From: a virus
Length of the DNA stretch: 38,279 bases
Virus record (IMG/VR): IMGVR_UViG_3300020474_001067
Location: 1-38,279 of that record
Direction: 5' to 3' (one strand)
Part shown: piece after piece, positions 21,386 to 26,894 of the stretch
How positions within the stretch are numbered: position 1 is the first letter of the stretch
How the letters are laid out: the number at the start of each line of letters is the position of its first letter
Translations under genes and position numbers: made by a program
The notes under the pieces: generated by a model
Told to the model about the DNA's origin: nothing
The model's database searches: none
Seen by the model: the letters and a program-made list of their open reading frames with translations, nothing else

Positions 21386-21855
21386 TTGAAAAATACCTTT
21401 AATCCTAGAGATGTTCTACCACCTTCAAATTCTTTTATACTACTTAAGTATTCAGCAAATAATTTTAAATCATTACCATACTCAATACCAATAGATCCTA
21501 GAGGACCTTCAAAGTTATCTTTACTATCAAACTTTGAGTTATTCACAGATATACCACTATACACCGTAAGATCCTGTGATAGTGGTGCTAAAAATTTCAC
21601 ACCAGCATGATTGATACCGGGATGATCATTACACTGTACTGGAGATGAAAGATGTTCAGCAAACAATCTTAAATGTTTGTACATATCATATTCAATACCA
21701 AAGGAACCTACAGGTTCACTTAAATTAATTTGCTCACTATCATAGGGTTCTAAAGTAACTCCAACATAAGTTTTCACTTCATCAGGACTCATAACTCCAA
21801 GTATTGCAGTTGTTATTGTTCCGACAATCGTACTTGGTCCAAGACATAAACTCAT
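21382..21855 (-). CDS. Possible small beta-barrel protein coupled to gnd
   Basis: 157 residues. Repeated strand-turn units with a shared pattern, GSFGIEYDMYKHLRLFAEHLSS and GSIGIEYGNDLKLFAEYLSS, show an internal duplication about 70 residues apart. The end SLGLKVFFK is aromatic, like an outer-membrane barrel terminus. The N-terminus (LGPSTIVGTITTAILGV) is hydrophobic and might be a poor signal. Inferred: a second barrel-like envelope protein, besides the one at 5247-5615. It overlaps gnd by four bases. Confidence 0.6.
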   Translation of the reverse strand: MSLCLGPSTIVGTITTAILGVMSPDEVKTYVGVTLEPYDSEQINLSEPVGSFGIEYDMYKHLRLFAEHLSSPVQCNDHPGINHAGVKFLAPLSQDLTVYSGISVNNSKFDSKDNFEGPLGSIGIEYGNDLKLFAEYLSSIKEFEGGRTSLGLKVFFK

Positions 21856-22898
21856 CTTACGTTGTGTCCTCCAAACATGTAACGCATTCCATTCAAGATT
21901 TTGTTTCCGAATTCCCCCAGTCTGCGAGAATTAAAGCGTTCAAATAGTGCGGCAGAGATAACAGGTGTGGGTACACCAAGATCCACAGCAGCGTGAAGAG
22001 TCCAACGACCCTCACCACTGTCTGATACTCCCCCATCGAATCTGCTAAGTTTTGGATCATGCCGTAATACATCAGCGGTAAGATCGAGTAACCAACTACC
22101 AACCACGCTACCACGACGCCAAAGCTCAGCCACTTCAACAGTGTCAATATCATACTGATAGTCTGCCGGATTTTCCATCGGAGCCACCTCAGCATCACCC
22201 TCCTTGATGTAATGGGAACCAAGATTGCCATGATGCAGGATATTAAACCCCTCGGCATACGCTTGCATGATTCCATACTCTACACCATTGTGAACCATCT
22301 TGACAAAGTGTCCTGCACCTGGTCCACCACAGTGGAGCCAACCGTACTCAGCACTGGTTGCCCTAGTATATGGGTCTGTGCGGGTTGCAGCGGTAATACC
22401 AGGTGAGAGTGCCCTGAAAATGGGGGCACAGACAGATACTGCGCCACTTGTACCACCAACCATAAGACAGTATCCACGCTCCAGACCATAAACTCCACCA
22501 CTAGTACCGCAGTCAAGATATTGGATGCCCAACTTAGCCAACCTTTCTGCTCTCCTGCGAGTATCCTTAAAGTTGCTATTGCCATGGTCAATAATAATAT
22601 CCCCGTCGCCAAGTAGTGGTAGTAACTCATTTAACGTGTCCTCTACTAATTCTGCGGGGATAACAAGTTGAAAGATGCCAGGAACTTTTCCTGCACTTGT
22701 ATGAACCTTTTTATCAGATTTAACTATTTGAACAAGGCTTTCCAGAGAAGTGGTACATCCACTAATATAACCCGCTTCAAATTGTTCACAAGCTTTTTCA
22801 TAATTGTTTCTGTAACCCCAAACTTCAATACCTTCTTTCATCATGCGACGAGACATACCCTCGCCCATTCTTCCTAATCCAATTAATCCTACTTTCAT
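21852..22898 (-). CDS. gnd: 6-phosphogluconate dehydrogenase, decarboxylating (Gnd)
   Basis: 348 residues from ATG 22898 (MKVGLIGLGRMGEGMSRRMM), which overlaps the upstream stop as ATGA; a longer frame adds 16 unrelated residues. VGLIGLGRMG is the dinucleotide loop, IIDHGNSNFKDT, LDCGTSGGVYGLERGYCLMVGG and GPGAGHFVKMVHNGVEYGIMQAY are the 6PGDH signature and substrate site, including the catalytic Lys and Glu. It is the short type, well below the usual 468. Reaction: 6-phosphogluconate to ribulose-5-phosphate, CO2 and reduced cofactor. Cyanophages use it to push the pentose phosphate pathway for nucleotides, matching the nrdAB genes here. Confidence 0.93.
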   Translation of the reverse strand: MKVGLIGLGRMGEGMSRRMMKEGIEVWGYRNNYEKACEQFEAGYISGCTTSLESLVQIVKSDKKVHTSAGKVPGIFQLVIPAELVEDTLNELLPLLGDGDIIIDHGNSNFKDTRRRAERLAKLGIQYLDCGTSGGVYGLERGYCLMVGGTSGAVSVCAPIFRALSPGITAATRTDPYTRATSAEYGWLHCGGPGAGHFVKMVHNGVEYGIMQAYAEGFNILHHGNLGSHYIKEGDAEVAPMENPADYQYDIDTVEVAELWRRGSVVGSWLLDLTADVLRHDPKLSRFDGGVSDSGEGRWTLHAAVDLGVPTPVISAALFERFNSRRLGEFGNKILNGMRYMFGGHNVR

Positions 22899-23044
22899 GG
22901 GTTTCTTGGGTCCATTCCTAAACTTTTTAAATAATCTATCCACCAATCTTGGTCTTTAATATACCTCCAATTAGGGACTTCTTTACCACGCTCCACAACA
23001 TAATATTGATAGAGTGCTTCATCGATAGTCTGTGCTATCTCCAT
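22895..23044 (-). CDS. 49-residue soluble protein upstream of gnd
   Basis: Reads MEIAQTIDEALYQYYVVERG then KEVPNWRYIKDQDWWIDYLK and SLGMDPRNP. The start at 23044 is favoured because AGAGGA lies eight bases upstream and the overlap with the previous gene falls to 26 bases; an ATG at 23125 would give a 76-residue form with a large overlap. Acidic, Trp-rich, not recognised. It ends in an ATGA overlap with gnd. Confidence 0.55.
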   Translation of the reverse strand: MEIAQTIDEALYQYYVVERGKEVPNWRYIKDQDWWIDYLKSLGMDPRNP

Positions 23045-23228
23045 AATCATCTTCCTCTGCGTCAACGTCTTCATACGGATTTGCCACAAAGGGTCCTCGT
23101 TTTCGTAAGGGTTCTTTTCTGACATAATTGGTTTCAGCATTTACGACAGAAACCCATACAGCGAGTTTCATTACTATGTAGATAATACCTAGTGGTAAAA
23201 AACATGCAAATAGAACAAGTGGATTCAT
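23019..23228 (-). CDS. 69-residue single-span membrane protein
   Basis: Starts MNPLVLFACFLPLGIIYIVM then KLAVWVSVVNAETNYVRKEP, giving one long membrane span, then a basic stretch (LRKRGPFVANPYE) and an acidic end (DVDAEEDDYGDSTDYR). It overlaps the upstream 28-residue gene as ATGA. Unknown function, in the gnd operon. Confidence 0.6.
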   Translation of the reverse strand: MNPLVLFACFLPLGIIYIVMKLAVWVSVVNAETNYVRKEPLRKRGPFVANPYEDVDAEEDDYGDSTDYR

Positions 23229-23311
23229 TTACTTCTATACCTCCCTGGCCATGTTAACTCCATACCAGTAATAAGCAACATTATGAAAGCAAACACAAAC
23301 AAAGTACTCAT
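23225..23311 (-). CDS. 28-residue single-span microprotein in gnd operon
   Basis: Product MSTLFVFAFIMLLITGMELT then WPGRYRSK: one membrane span with a short basic tail. It begins three bases after the stop of the preceding gene and ends in an ATGA overlap with the next. The size and overlaps resemble the microproteins of the hli operon. Confidence 0.5.
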   Translation of the reverse strand: MSTLFVFAFIMLLITGMELTWPGRYRSK

Positions 23312-23314
23312 ATT

Positions 23315-23485
23315 TTAAATTCTACCAACTAAAGAAAGAACTCCATGCGAATAGAACGCAAGGAGTATTCCACCAAGAATGGCACTTATAACAGTGGCAG
23401 TTTTATTGTGTTTGTCAATTGCTTTGTCAATCATTTCCTGACACTCCTTTTTAGATACAAGGTGGTCAGGTATGATTTCATCCAT
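23315..23485 (-). CDS. 56-residue protein with C-terminal membrane span
   Basis: From ATG 23485: MDEIIPDHLVSKKECQEMID then KAIDKHNKTATVISAILGGI and LLAFYSHGVLSLVGRI. A soluble helical N-terminus (residues 1-28) precedes one membrane span (about 30-50), a tail-anchored layout. ATG 23497 would add four residues. It overlaps the preceding gene by eight bases. Not recognised. Confidence 0.55.
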   Translation of the reverse strand: MDEIIPDHLVSKKECQEMIDKAIDKHNKTATVISAILGGILLAFYSHGVLSLVGRI

Positions 23486-23633
23486 CCTGTGAGGCATTTG
23501 GAAAATTCTTCATTGGGTCAGGTTGTCCTCCTACTATAGCACAAGCTCGCTTATAATAGTAGTTGTCTGTTGTGCCGTTTTCCTCAAATTTCTCTTTGAT
23601 GATTGCCCAATTGGCGGATTCGTCTGGATGCAT
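23478..23633 (-). CDS. 51-residue hypothetical protein, first of gnd operon
   Basis: Reads MHPDESANWAIIKEKFEENG then TTDNYYYKRACAIVGGQPDP and MKNFPNASQDG. Soluble, one cysteine, not recognised. It is the first gene of the gnd run; upstream lie 72 non-coding bases with a hairpin. Good reading frame, but no homology can be judged here. Confidence 0.5.
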   Translation of the reverse strand: MHPDESANWAIIKEKFEENGTTDNYYYKRACAIVGGQPDPMKNFPNASQDG

Positions 23634-23665
23634 GGTAGAAAGAAAGTGTCTACAATGCTATTTAA

Positions 23666-23682
23666 TGTAGCGAGATGCTACA
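23666..23682. promoter_or_regulatory. Hairpin TGTAGC/GCTACA before the gnd operon
   Basis: A perfect six-base-pair stem with loop GAGAT lies in the 72-base gap between the Zn-ribbon gene and the gnd operon. No T run follows on the minus strand, so it is not a standard terminator. A weak promoter (TTGGTA-17-TACATT) overlaps it. Confidence 0.35.
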
Positions 23683-23705
23683 CTGATACCAACTATGTTG
23701 ATATC

Positions 23706-23954
23706 TTAACGAACATCAAAGTCTAATCGACGAATTTTACGCCTACGTCTTTCTTCTTGGTAGAGAAGTTCTCCTGAAGAGAAATGACTATCAATCTTTC
23801 TCTCTACATTATTAGTTACCATTACAACCTTATCTAAATCTTTGGCACCAATTTTATTATCAATCAAACTCATCTGATTGAGACAACCACAGAACTGAAT
23901 TTTACTGGTGCTTGTTAGTTCTTTTTTACACTCTTTACATCTAATAGTAATCAT
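23706..23954 (-). CDS. Small zinc-ribbon-like protein
   Basis: 82 residues. MITIRCKECKKELTSTSKIQ then FCGCLNQMSL gives four cysteines, C-x2-C and C-x-C, at residues 6, 9, 22 and 24, a plausible treble-clef or zinc-ribbon site. A basic end (QEERRRRKIRRLDFDVR) could bind nucleic acid. No named family. It follows tRNA-Val by 22 bases. Confidence 0.65.
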   Translation of the reverse strand: MITIRCKECKKELTSTSKIQFCGCLNQMSLIDNKIGAKDLDKVVMVTNNVERKIDSHFSSGELLYQEERRRRKIRRLDFDVR

Positions 23955-23976
23955 TGGAAATACTTTGAATTCGACA

Positions 23977-24048
23977 TGGGCGAAGAGGGGATCGAACCCC
24001 CGACAATCTCCGTGTAAAGGAGGTGCTCTACCTCTGAGCTATTCGCCC
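23977..24048 (-). tRNA. tRNA-Val (TAC)
   Basis: 72-base cloverleaf: acceptor GGGCGAA/TTCGCCC, D arm GCTC-AGAGGTA-GAGC, anticodon loop TTTACAC (TAC), T arm GGGGG-TTCGATC-CCCTC. It closely resembles bacterial tRNA-Val. No CCA is encoded. Confidence 0.92.
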
Positions 24049-24066
24049 GTAACACTACACTTATCC

Positions 24067-24222
24067 GTATGCTATATGGGCATTTAAACCCAACATACTG
24101 ACAGTTTGTAATGGAGTAGGACAGGGGTCCACCCTGAACATCCAAAGGGGGCTGATTCCTATCAACAGGGTTTCGGTATATCCGAACCGATAGGCACCTT
24201 TGGCTGGAACGTCTCAAGTTCC
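24067..24222 (-). ncRNA. Candidate structured RNA between tRNA-Asn and tRNA-Val
   Basis: The 177 bases between the two tRNAs hold no convincing gene but four consecutive foldable elements (plus coordinates). A: GTATG/CATAC enclosing TGGG/CCCA (24067-24098). B: CAGGG/CCCTG (24122-24136). C: a nested stem, CCAAAGG/CCTTTGG (24142-24148 with 24197-24203) enclosing CCTATC/GATAGG, stacked on GGTT-T-CGG/CCGAACC with loop TATAT. D: GGAAC/GTTCC (24206-24222). This density is far above the rest of the window. The strand is set to minus because the flanking tRNAs are; function is unknown. Confidence 0.45.
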
Positions 24223-24225
24223 TAA

Positions 24226-24297
24226 CTCCCCCGGCAGGATTCGAACCTGCGACCAGACGATTAACAGTCGTCGGCTCTACCGCTGAGCTACAGAGGA
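24226..24297 (-). tRNA. tRNA-Asn (GTT)
   Basis: 72-base cloverleaf: acceptor TCCTCTG/CGGGGGA, D arm GCTC-AGCGGTA-GAGC, anticodon stem GACGA/TCGTC with loop CTGTTAA (GTT), T arm GCAGG-TTCGAAT-CCTGC. Its first ten bases are shared with the end of the upstream 65-residue gene. Confidence 0.92.
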
Positions 24298-24485
24298 TTG
24301 TTGTACTCTTTCTTTGTTTTGAAGTAGAGTTTATAATATCTCTTCTTCATTTCATTAAGAGTATTCATATCATCTTGAAATCCCATGTATTTACACATTT
24401 GGGATGACCCTTCCAATTCACTAATCAATCTTAGTATATTAACAGGGTGTTTTTCAAGTCCTCCAAAATCATACTGAGACATCAT
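24288..24485 (-). CDS. 65-residue hypothetical protein between tRNAs
   Basis: From ATG 24485: MMSQYDFGGLEKHPVNILRL then ISELEGSSQMCKYMGFQDDM and a basic helical end (NTLNEMKKRYYKLYFKTKKE). The longer frame to 24557 is only translated tRNA-Gly. Its stop codon lies inside tRNA-Asn. Not recognised; helical and positively charged at the C-terminus. Confidence 0.5.
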   Translation of the reverse strand: MMSQYDFGGLEKHPVNILRLISELEGSSQMCKYMGFQDDMNTLNEMKKRYYKLYFKTKKEYNNPL

Positions 24486-24499
24486 AATAAACTGAAGGA

Positions 24500-24571
24500 A
24501 GCGGGTGATCGGGTTCGAACCGACGACATTCAGCTTGGAAGGCTGACGTTCTACCACTGAACTACACCCGC
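24500..24571 (-). tRNA. tRNA-Gly (TCC)
   Basis: 72-base cloverleaf: acceptor GCGGGTG/CACCCGC, D arm GTTC-AGTGGTA-GAAC, anticodon stem TCAGC/GCTGA with loop CTTCCAA (TCC), T arm GTCGG-TTCGAAC-CCGAT. Confidence 0.92.
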
Positions 24572-24579
24572 ATATAAGT

Positions 24580-24625
24580 GGGCCTTACACAAGAGAGGAG
24601 GTGGTGGTGGTCTCTCTTGATGCCC
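24580..24625. promoter_or_regulatory. Spacer hairpin between tRNA-Arg and tRNA-Gly
   Basis: An eight-base-pair stem, CAAGAGAG/CTCTCTTG, closes a 14-base GGT-repeat loop and is itself enclosed by GGGC/GCCC. Probably a processing or stabilising fold in the tRNA transcript. Confidence 0.4.
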
Positions 24626-24627
24626 AG

Positions 24628-24701
24628 CGACTCAGATAGGATTTGAACCTATGACCGACTGCTTAGAAGGCAGTTGCTCTATCCAGCTGAGCTACTGAGT
24701 C
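24628..24701 (-). tRNA. tRNA-Arg (TCT)
   Basis: 74-base cloverleaf: acceptor GACTCAG/CTGAGTC, D arm GCTC-AGCTGGATA-GAGC, anticodon stem ACTGC/GCAGT with loop CTTCTAA (TCT, reading AGA), T arm ATAGG-TTCAAAT-CCTAT. Confidence 0.92.
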
Positions 24702-24705
24702 AGGT

Positions 24706-24738
24706 GGTAGTTCCTATCGCCGCTAACCCTGAACTACC
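24706..24738. promoter_or_regulatory. Spacer hairpin upstream of tRNA-Arg
   Basis: A perfect eight-base-pair stem, GGTAGTTC/GAACTACC, with a 17-base loop fills most of the gap between the tRNA-Arg gene and the upstream protein gene. No T run, so it is not a clear terminator. Confidence 0.4.
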
Positions 24739-24758
24739 AAGGGGATCACCGCAGTTGA

Positions 24759-24989
24759 CTATGCTCTTTCGATACCGTCTGAGTGGTCAACAAAATCATC
24801 ATACTGCTGTTGAGTGATTTCGTCAAGTGATACAACTTCTAAATCTTCTTTAGGGTCGAACCATTCATCAAATTCTGCCATGATGGCCATTTGATCGTAG
24901 ATTCGTTCTACACCTTTGTCATTGTACTCTTGGACTTTACCAATTGCCCATTCGCGAACTTCGGATACAATTTCTTCAGTCTCCACCAT
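24759..24989 (-). CDS. Acidic hypothetical protein
   Basis: 76 residues from ATG 24989 (MVETEEIVSEVREWAIGKVQ), which overlaps the nuclease gene by 14 bases. ATG 25028 (MATYSAGTSE) gives 89 residues but lies at or before the start site of the promoter at 25027-25055. Contains VERIYDQMAIMAEFDEWFDP and EEDLEVV-type acidic runs. No family recognised; strongly acidic. Confidence 0.55.
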   Translation of the reverse strand: MVETEEIVSEVREWAIGKVQEYNDKGVERIYDQMAIMAEFDEWFDPKEDLEVVSLDEITQQQYDDFVDHSDGIERA

Positions 24990-25416
24990 AATAATCTTTT
25001 CGGAAGTACCTGCTGAGTATGTTGCCATTGTAGTATGCAGGTTCTCCTGTGTCAAGGGATTCGGTGAGGACTCCGTTGAGGAAGAGTTGTTTTGTTTCTT
25101 CGAAGTTTGTTTTGCCAGGTGTTTTATGTAATGACAGGATAGTTCTACTAAAATTTTGTCTACCCAATCGTTCAATGTCTTCTTTAAGTTCCGGACAAGA
25201 CCCATAATACTTTTTCCAATCAGATTCTTTTTTTACTCGGCGTTTCTTTCCTGGAGGTTTTCGATGACTCCAAAAATACTTTCGCCCAATGTACTGTCGT
25301 TGGTTGGTGAGATTGGTAATGTTATAAACAAAACCATAGTAGTCGTGAACATCGTCACTAGTAAAAGGTCTCTCCAAATAGATCCATGGATTTTCATAAT
25401 CAATATCGATACTCAT
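24976..25416 (-). CDS. GIY-YIG nuclease of the SegE type
   Basis: 146 residues from ATG 25416 (MSIDIDYENPWIYLE); a TTG one codon earlier is possible. YYGFVYNITNLTNQRQYIGRKYF contains the GIY-YIG half motifs (GFVYNIT ... YIGRK), with conserved Arg in WSHRKPP, KKESDWKKYYGSCPELKEDI in the middle and NFEETKQLF as the likely catalytic Glu region. It resembles the phage SegE_GIY-YIG group. Such nucleases are homing or genome-targeting enzymes. It is small and free-standing in the tRNA region. Confidence 0.75.
   Translation of the reverse strand: MSIDIDYENPWIYLERPFTSDDVHDYYGFVYNITNLTNQRQYIGRKYFWSHRKPPGKKRRVKKESDWKKYYGSCPELKEDIERLGRQNFSRTILSLHKTPGKTNFEETKQLFLNGVLTESLDTGEPAYYNGNILSRYFRKDYYGGD
25027..25055 (-). 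promoter_or_regulatory. Sigma70-like promoter inside the nuclease gene
   Basis: On the minus strand TTGACA (25055-25050), 17 bases, TACAAT (25032-25027, 5/6). It would drive the 76-residue gene and the tRNA-Arg to tRNA-Val run. It lies in coding sequence, so chance is possible. Confidence 0.5.
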
Positions 25417-25561
25417 CAATAATGTTTAATACCTTATCGAGATATTTATGTGCCATATCTCGATCTCCTTGCCATACTGTATCGGGCTCTTCGTATACAT
25501 CGTTTTTCAATTTAAGTACACGATTTTTCAACTCTTCTTTCTTCAATTCATTCTTAGGCAT
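25400..25561 (-). CDS. 53-residue helical hypothetical protein
   Basis: Reads MPKNELKKEELKNRVLKLKN then DVYEEPDTVWQGDRDMAHKY and LDKVLNIIDEYRY. A basic amphipathic N-terminal helix (likely coiled coil) and an acidic helical end. It overlaps the nuclease start by 17 bases. Upstream lies the terminator of the nrd operon. Not recognised by name. Confidence 0.65.
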   Translation of the reverse strand: MPKNELKKEELKNRVLKLKNDVYEEPDTVWQGDRDMAHKYLDKVLNIIDEYRY

Positions 25562-25569
25562 AAGTATAT

Positions 25570-25604
25570 AAAAAAGTTGTTTCCCCTATTTAAGCAACTT
25601 TTTT
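25570..25604 (-). terminator. Intrinsic terminator of the primase-nrd operon
   Basis: On the minus strand AAAAAAGTTG pairs with CAACTTTTTT (10 base pairs) around a 15-base loop. The T run is the 3' arm. It overlaps the last codons of the 44-residue gene. Confidence 0.75.
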
Positions 25605-25724
25605 CTCCTTGTCATCATTTTTGAGCATTTCAACAAGTTCTTTGTAGCGAAGTACTTGATCTGGTAGATATGTTTGAGGACCAAAACGCAATAAGTGTTG
25701 GTCCTTTTCTGAAAGTTCTTTCAC
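25590..25724 (-). CDS. 44-residue protein starting with GTG after nrdB
   Basis: Reads (V/M)KELSEKDQHLLRFGPQTY then LPDQVLRYKELVEMLKNDDK and EKKVA. The GTG start overlaps the nrdB stop as TAGTG, which strongly suggests translational coupling. One helix-turn-helix-like helical pair with a basic tail; no named family. Its end is folded into the operon terminator. Confidence 0.55.
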   Translation of the reverse strand: MKELSEKDQHLLRFGPQTYLPDQVLRYKELVEMLKNDDKEKKVA

Positions 25725-26854
25725 TATAGTTGGAATCCCGAGAATGTATCTTTCTTGACATCTTGTTTGATGCCGCCTACCACATAAGACTCTACTTCCG
25801 TCTCTTGAGGTGCAACCTGAAGACCCTTAGAGGAAATCCAGTGTTGTGTCCAGGGGAGTGGATTGTTCTTAGCAGGGATATCATATTGTCTCTTCAGACC
25901 TATTGCAACTAAACGACGGTTTGCAATCCACTCAACGTACTGCTGAAGTAGTTTGTCATTCAAACCAATCATAGAACCATCTTTAAATAGATAATCTGCC
26001 CAACGCTTCTCTTCGTTAACAGCGTTAGCAAATAATTTATAAGTCCACTCTTCTTCTTCCTTCATGATTTGTCTCATTTCAGGATCATCACCACTCCTCC
26101 ATTTGTTTAAAATATTTTGGGTGATTGCTAGGTGCTGATTTTCGTCTCTTGCGATGAGAGAGATAATTTTTGCGGATCCTTCCATGAGTTTAAGTTCACC
26201 AAAGGCGAAACTACAAGCAAAGCTAACGTAGAACCGAATACCCTCAAGAACATTAACATTTGCAATTGCTCTGTAGAGTTTGCGTTTGACATCTTTAATT
26301 TCCCATTTAGATGAAGGTGAATCTCTAAAATCCTGTTGCCACATATTACCATTGCCCCAAGTTTGGGCACTATTGATAAAGTCATCATATGCTCCTGTAA
26401 CGCTTGCAGCACGTTCCAGAATACGTGGGTCAGTGACAATCTTATCAAATACCTCAGATGGGTCTGAATAGACGTTCTTAATGATGTATGTGTATGAGCG
26501 ACTGTGGATCATCTCCATGAACCCCCAGACCTCCATACACGCTTCTAGTTCGGGTAAACTGCAATAAGGTATAAAAGCCATCCCAGGACCACGCCCTTGT
26601 ATGGAGTCAAGCATAATCTGATACTTGAGGTTACTTGTATAGATATGCTTTTGTTCTGGACGAAGTGTTTGATAATCTCCACGGTCTTTCTGTAGTGAAA
26701 CTTCTTCTGGTCTCCAGAAATAACCCAACTGTTGTGTGGTAAGTTTATCGAATACTGGATATTTGTATGAATCATATCTCTGGACACCCAGAGGTTTACC
26801 GAAAAACATCGGTTGCTTCTTAGTATTAACTTGTTCTGTGTTAAAGACTGTCAT
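25724..26854 (-). CDS. nrdB: Ribonucleotide reductase class Ia, beta subunit (NrdB)
   Basis: 376 residues from ATG 26854 (MTVFNTEQVNTKKQPMFFG), the length of E. coli NrdB. A GTG at 26914 would add 20 residues not found in the family. LDSIQGRGPGMAFIPYCSLPELE, then FMEMIHSRSYTYIIKN carries the Glu and His iron ligands and the radical Tyr (SRSY). RDENQHLAITQNIL gives the second Glu and His. Makes the di-iron tyrosyl radical used by NrdA to turn ribonucleotides into deoxyribonucleotides for phage DNA. It follows nrdA by 40 bases. Confidence 0.95.
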   Translation of the reverse strand: MTVFNTEQVNTKKQPMFFGKPLGVQRYDSYKYPVFDKLTTQQLGYFWRPEEVSLQKDRGDYQTLRPEQKHIYTSNLKYQIMLDSIQGRGPGMAFIPYCSLPELEACMEVWGFMEMIHSRSYTYIIKNVYSDPSEVFDKIVTDPRILERAASVTGAYDDFINSAQTWGNGNMWQQDFRDSPSSKWEIKDVKRKLYRAIANVNVLEGIRFYVSFACSFAFGELKLMEGSAKIISLIARDENQHLAITQNILNKWRSGDDPEMRQIMKEEEEWTYKLFANAVNEEKRWADYLFKDGSMIGLNDKLLQQYVEWIANRRLVAIGLKRQYDIPAKNNPLPWTQHWISSKGLQVAPQETEVESYVVGGIKQDVKKDTFSGFQL

Positions 26855-26894
26855 GCCTTTAACTTTGGTTCCCACTTCTTCCACTGATGATACC

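Noticed and set aside
23951-24217. 88-residue minus-strand frame between tRNA-Asn and the Zn-ribbon gene
   Set aside because: Its second half is the translation of tRNA-Val and its first half lies in the highly folded interval; no recognisable protein features.
24990-25205. Longer version (148 residues) of the acidic protein at 24759
   Set aside because: Most of the added length is antiphase overlap with the GIY-YIG nuclease, which is much better supported.
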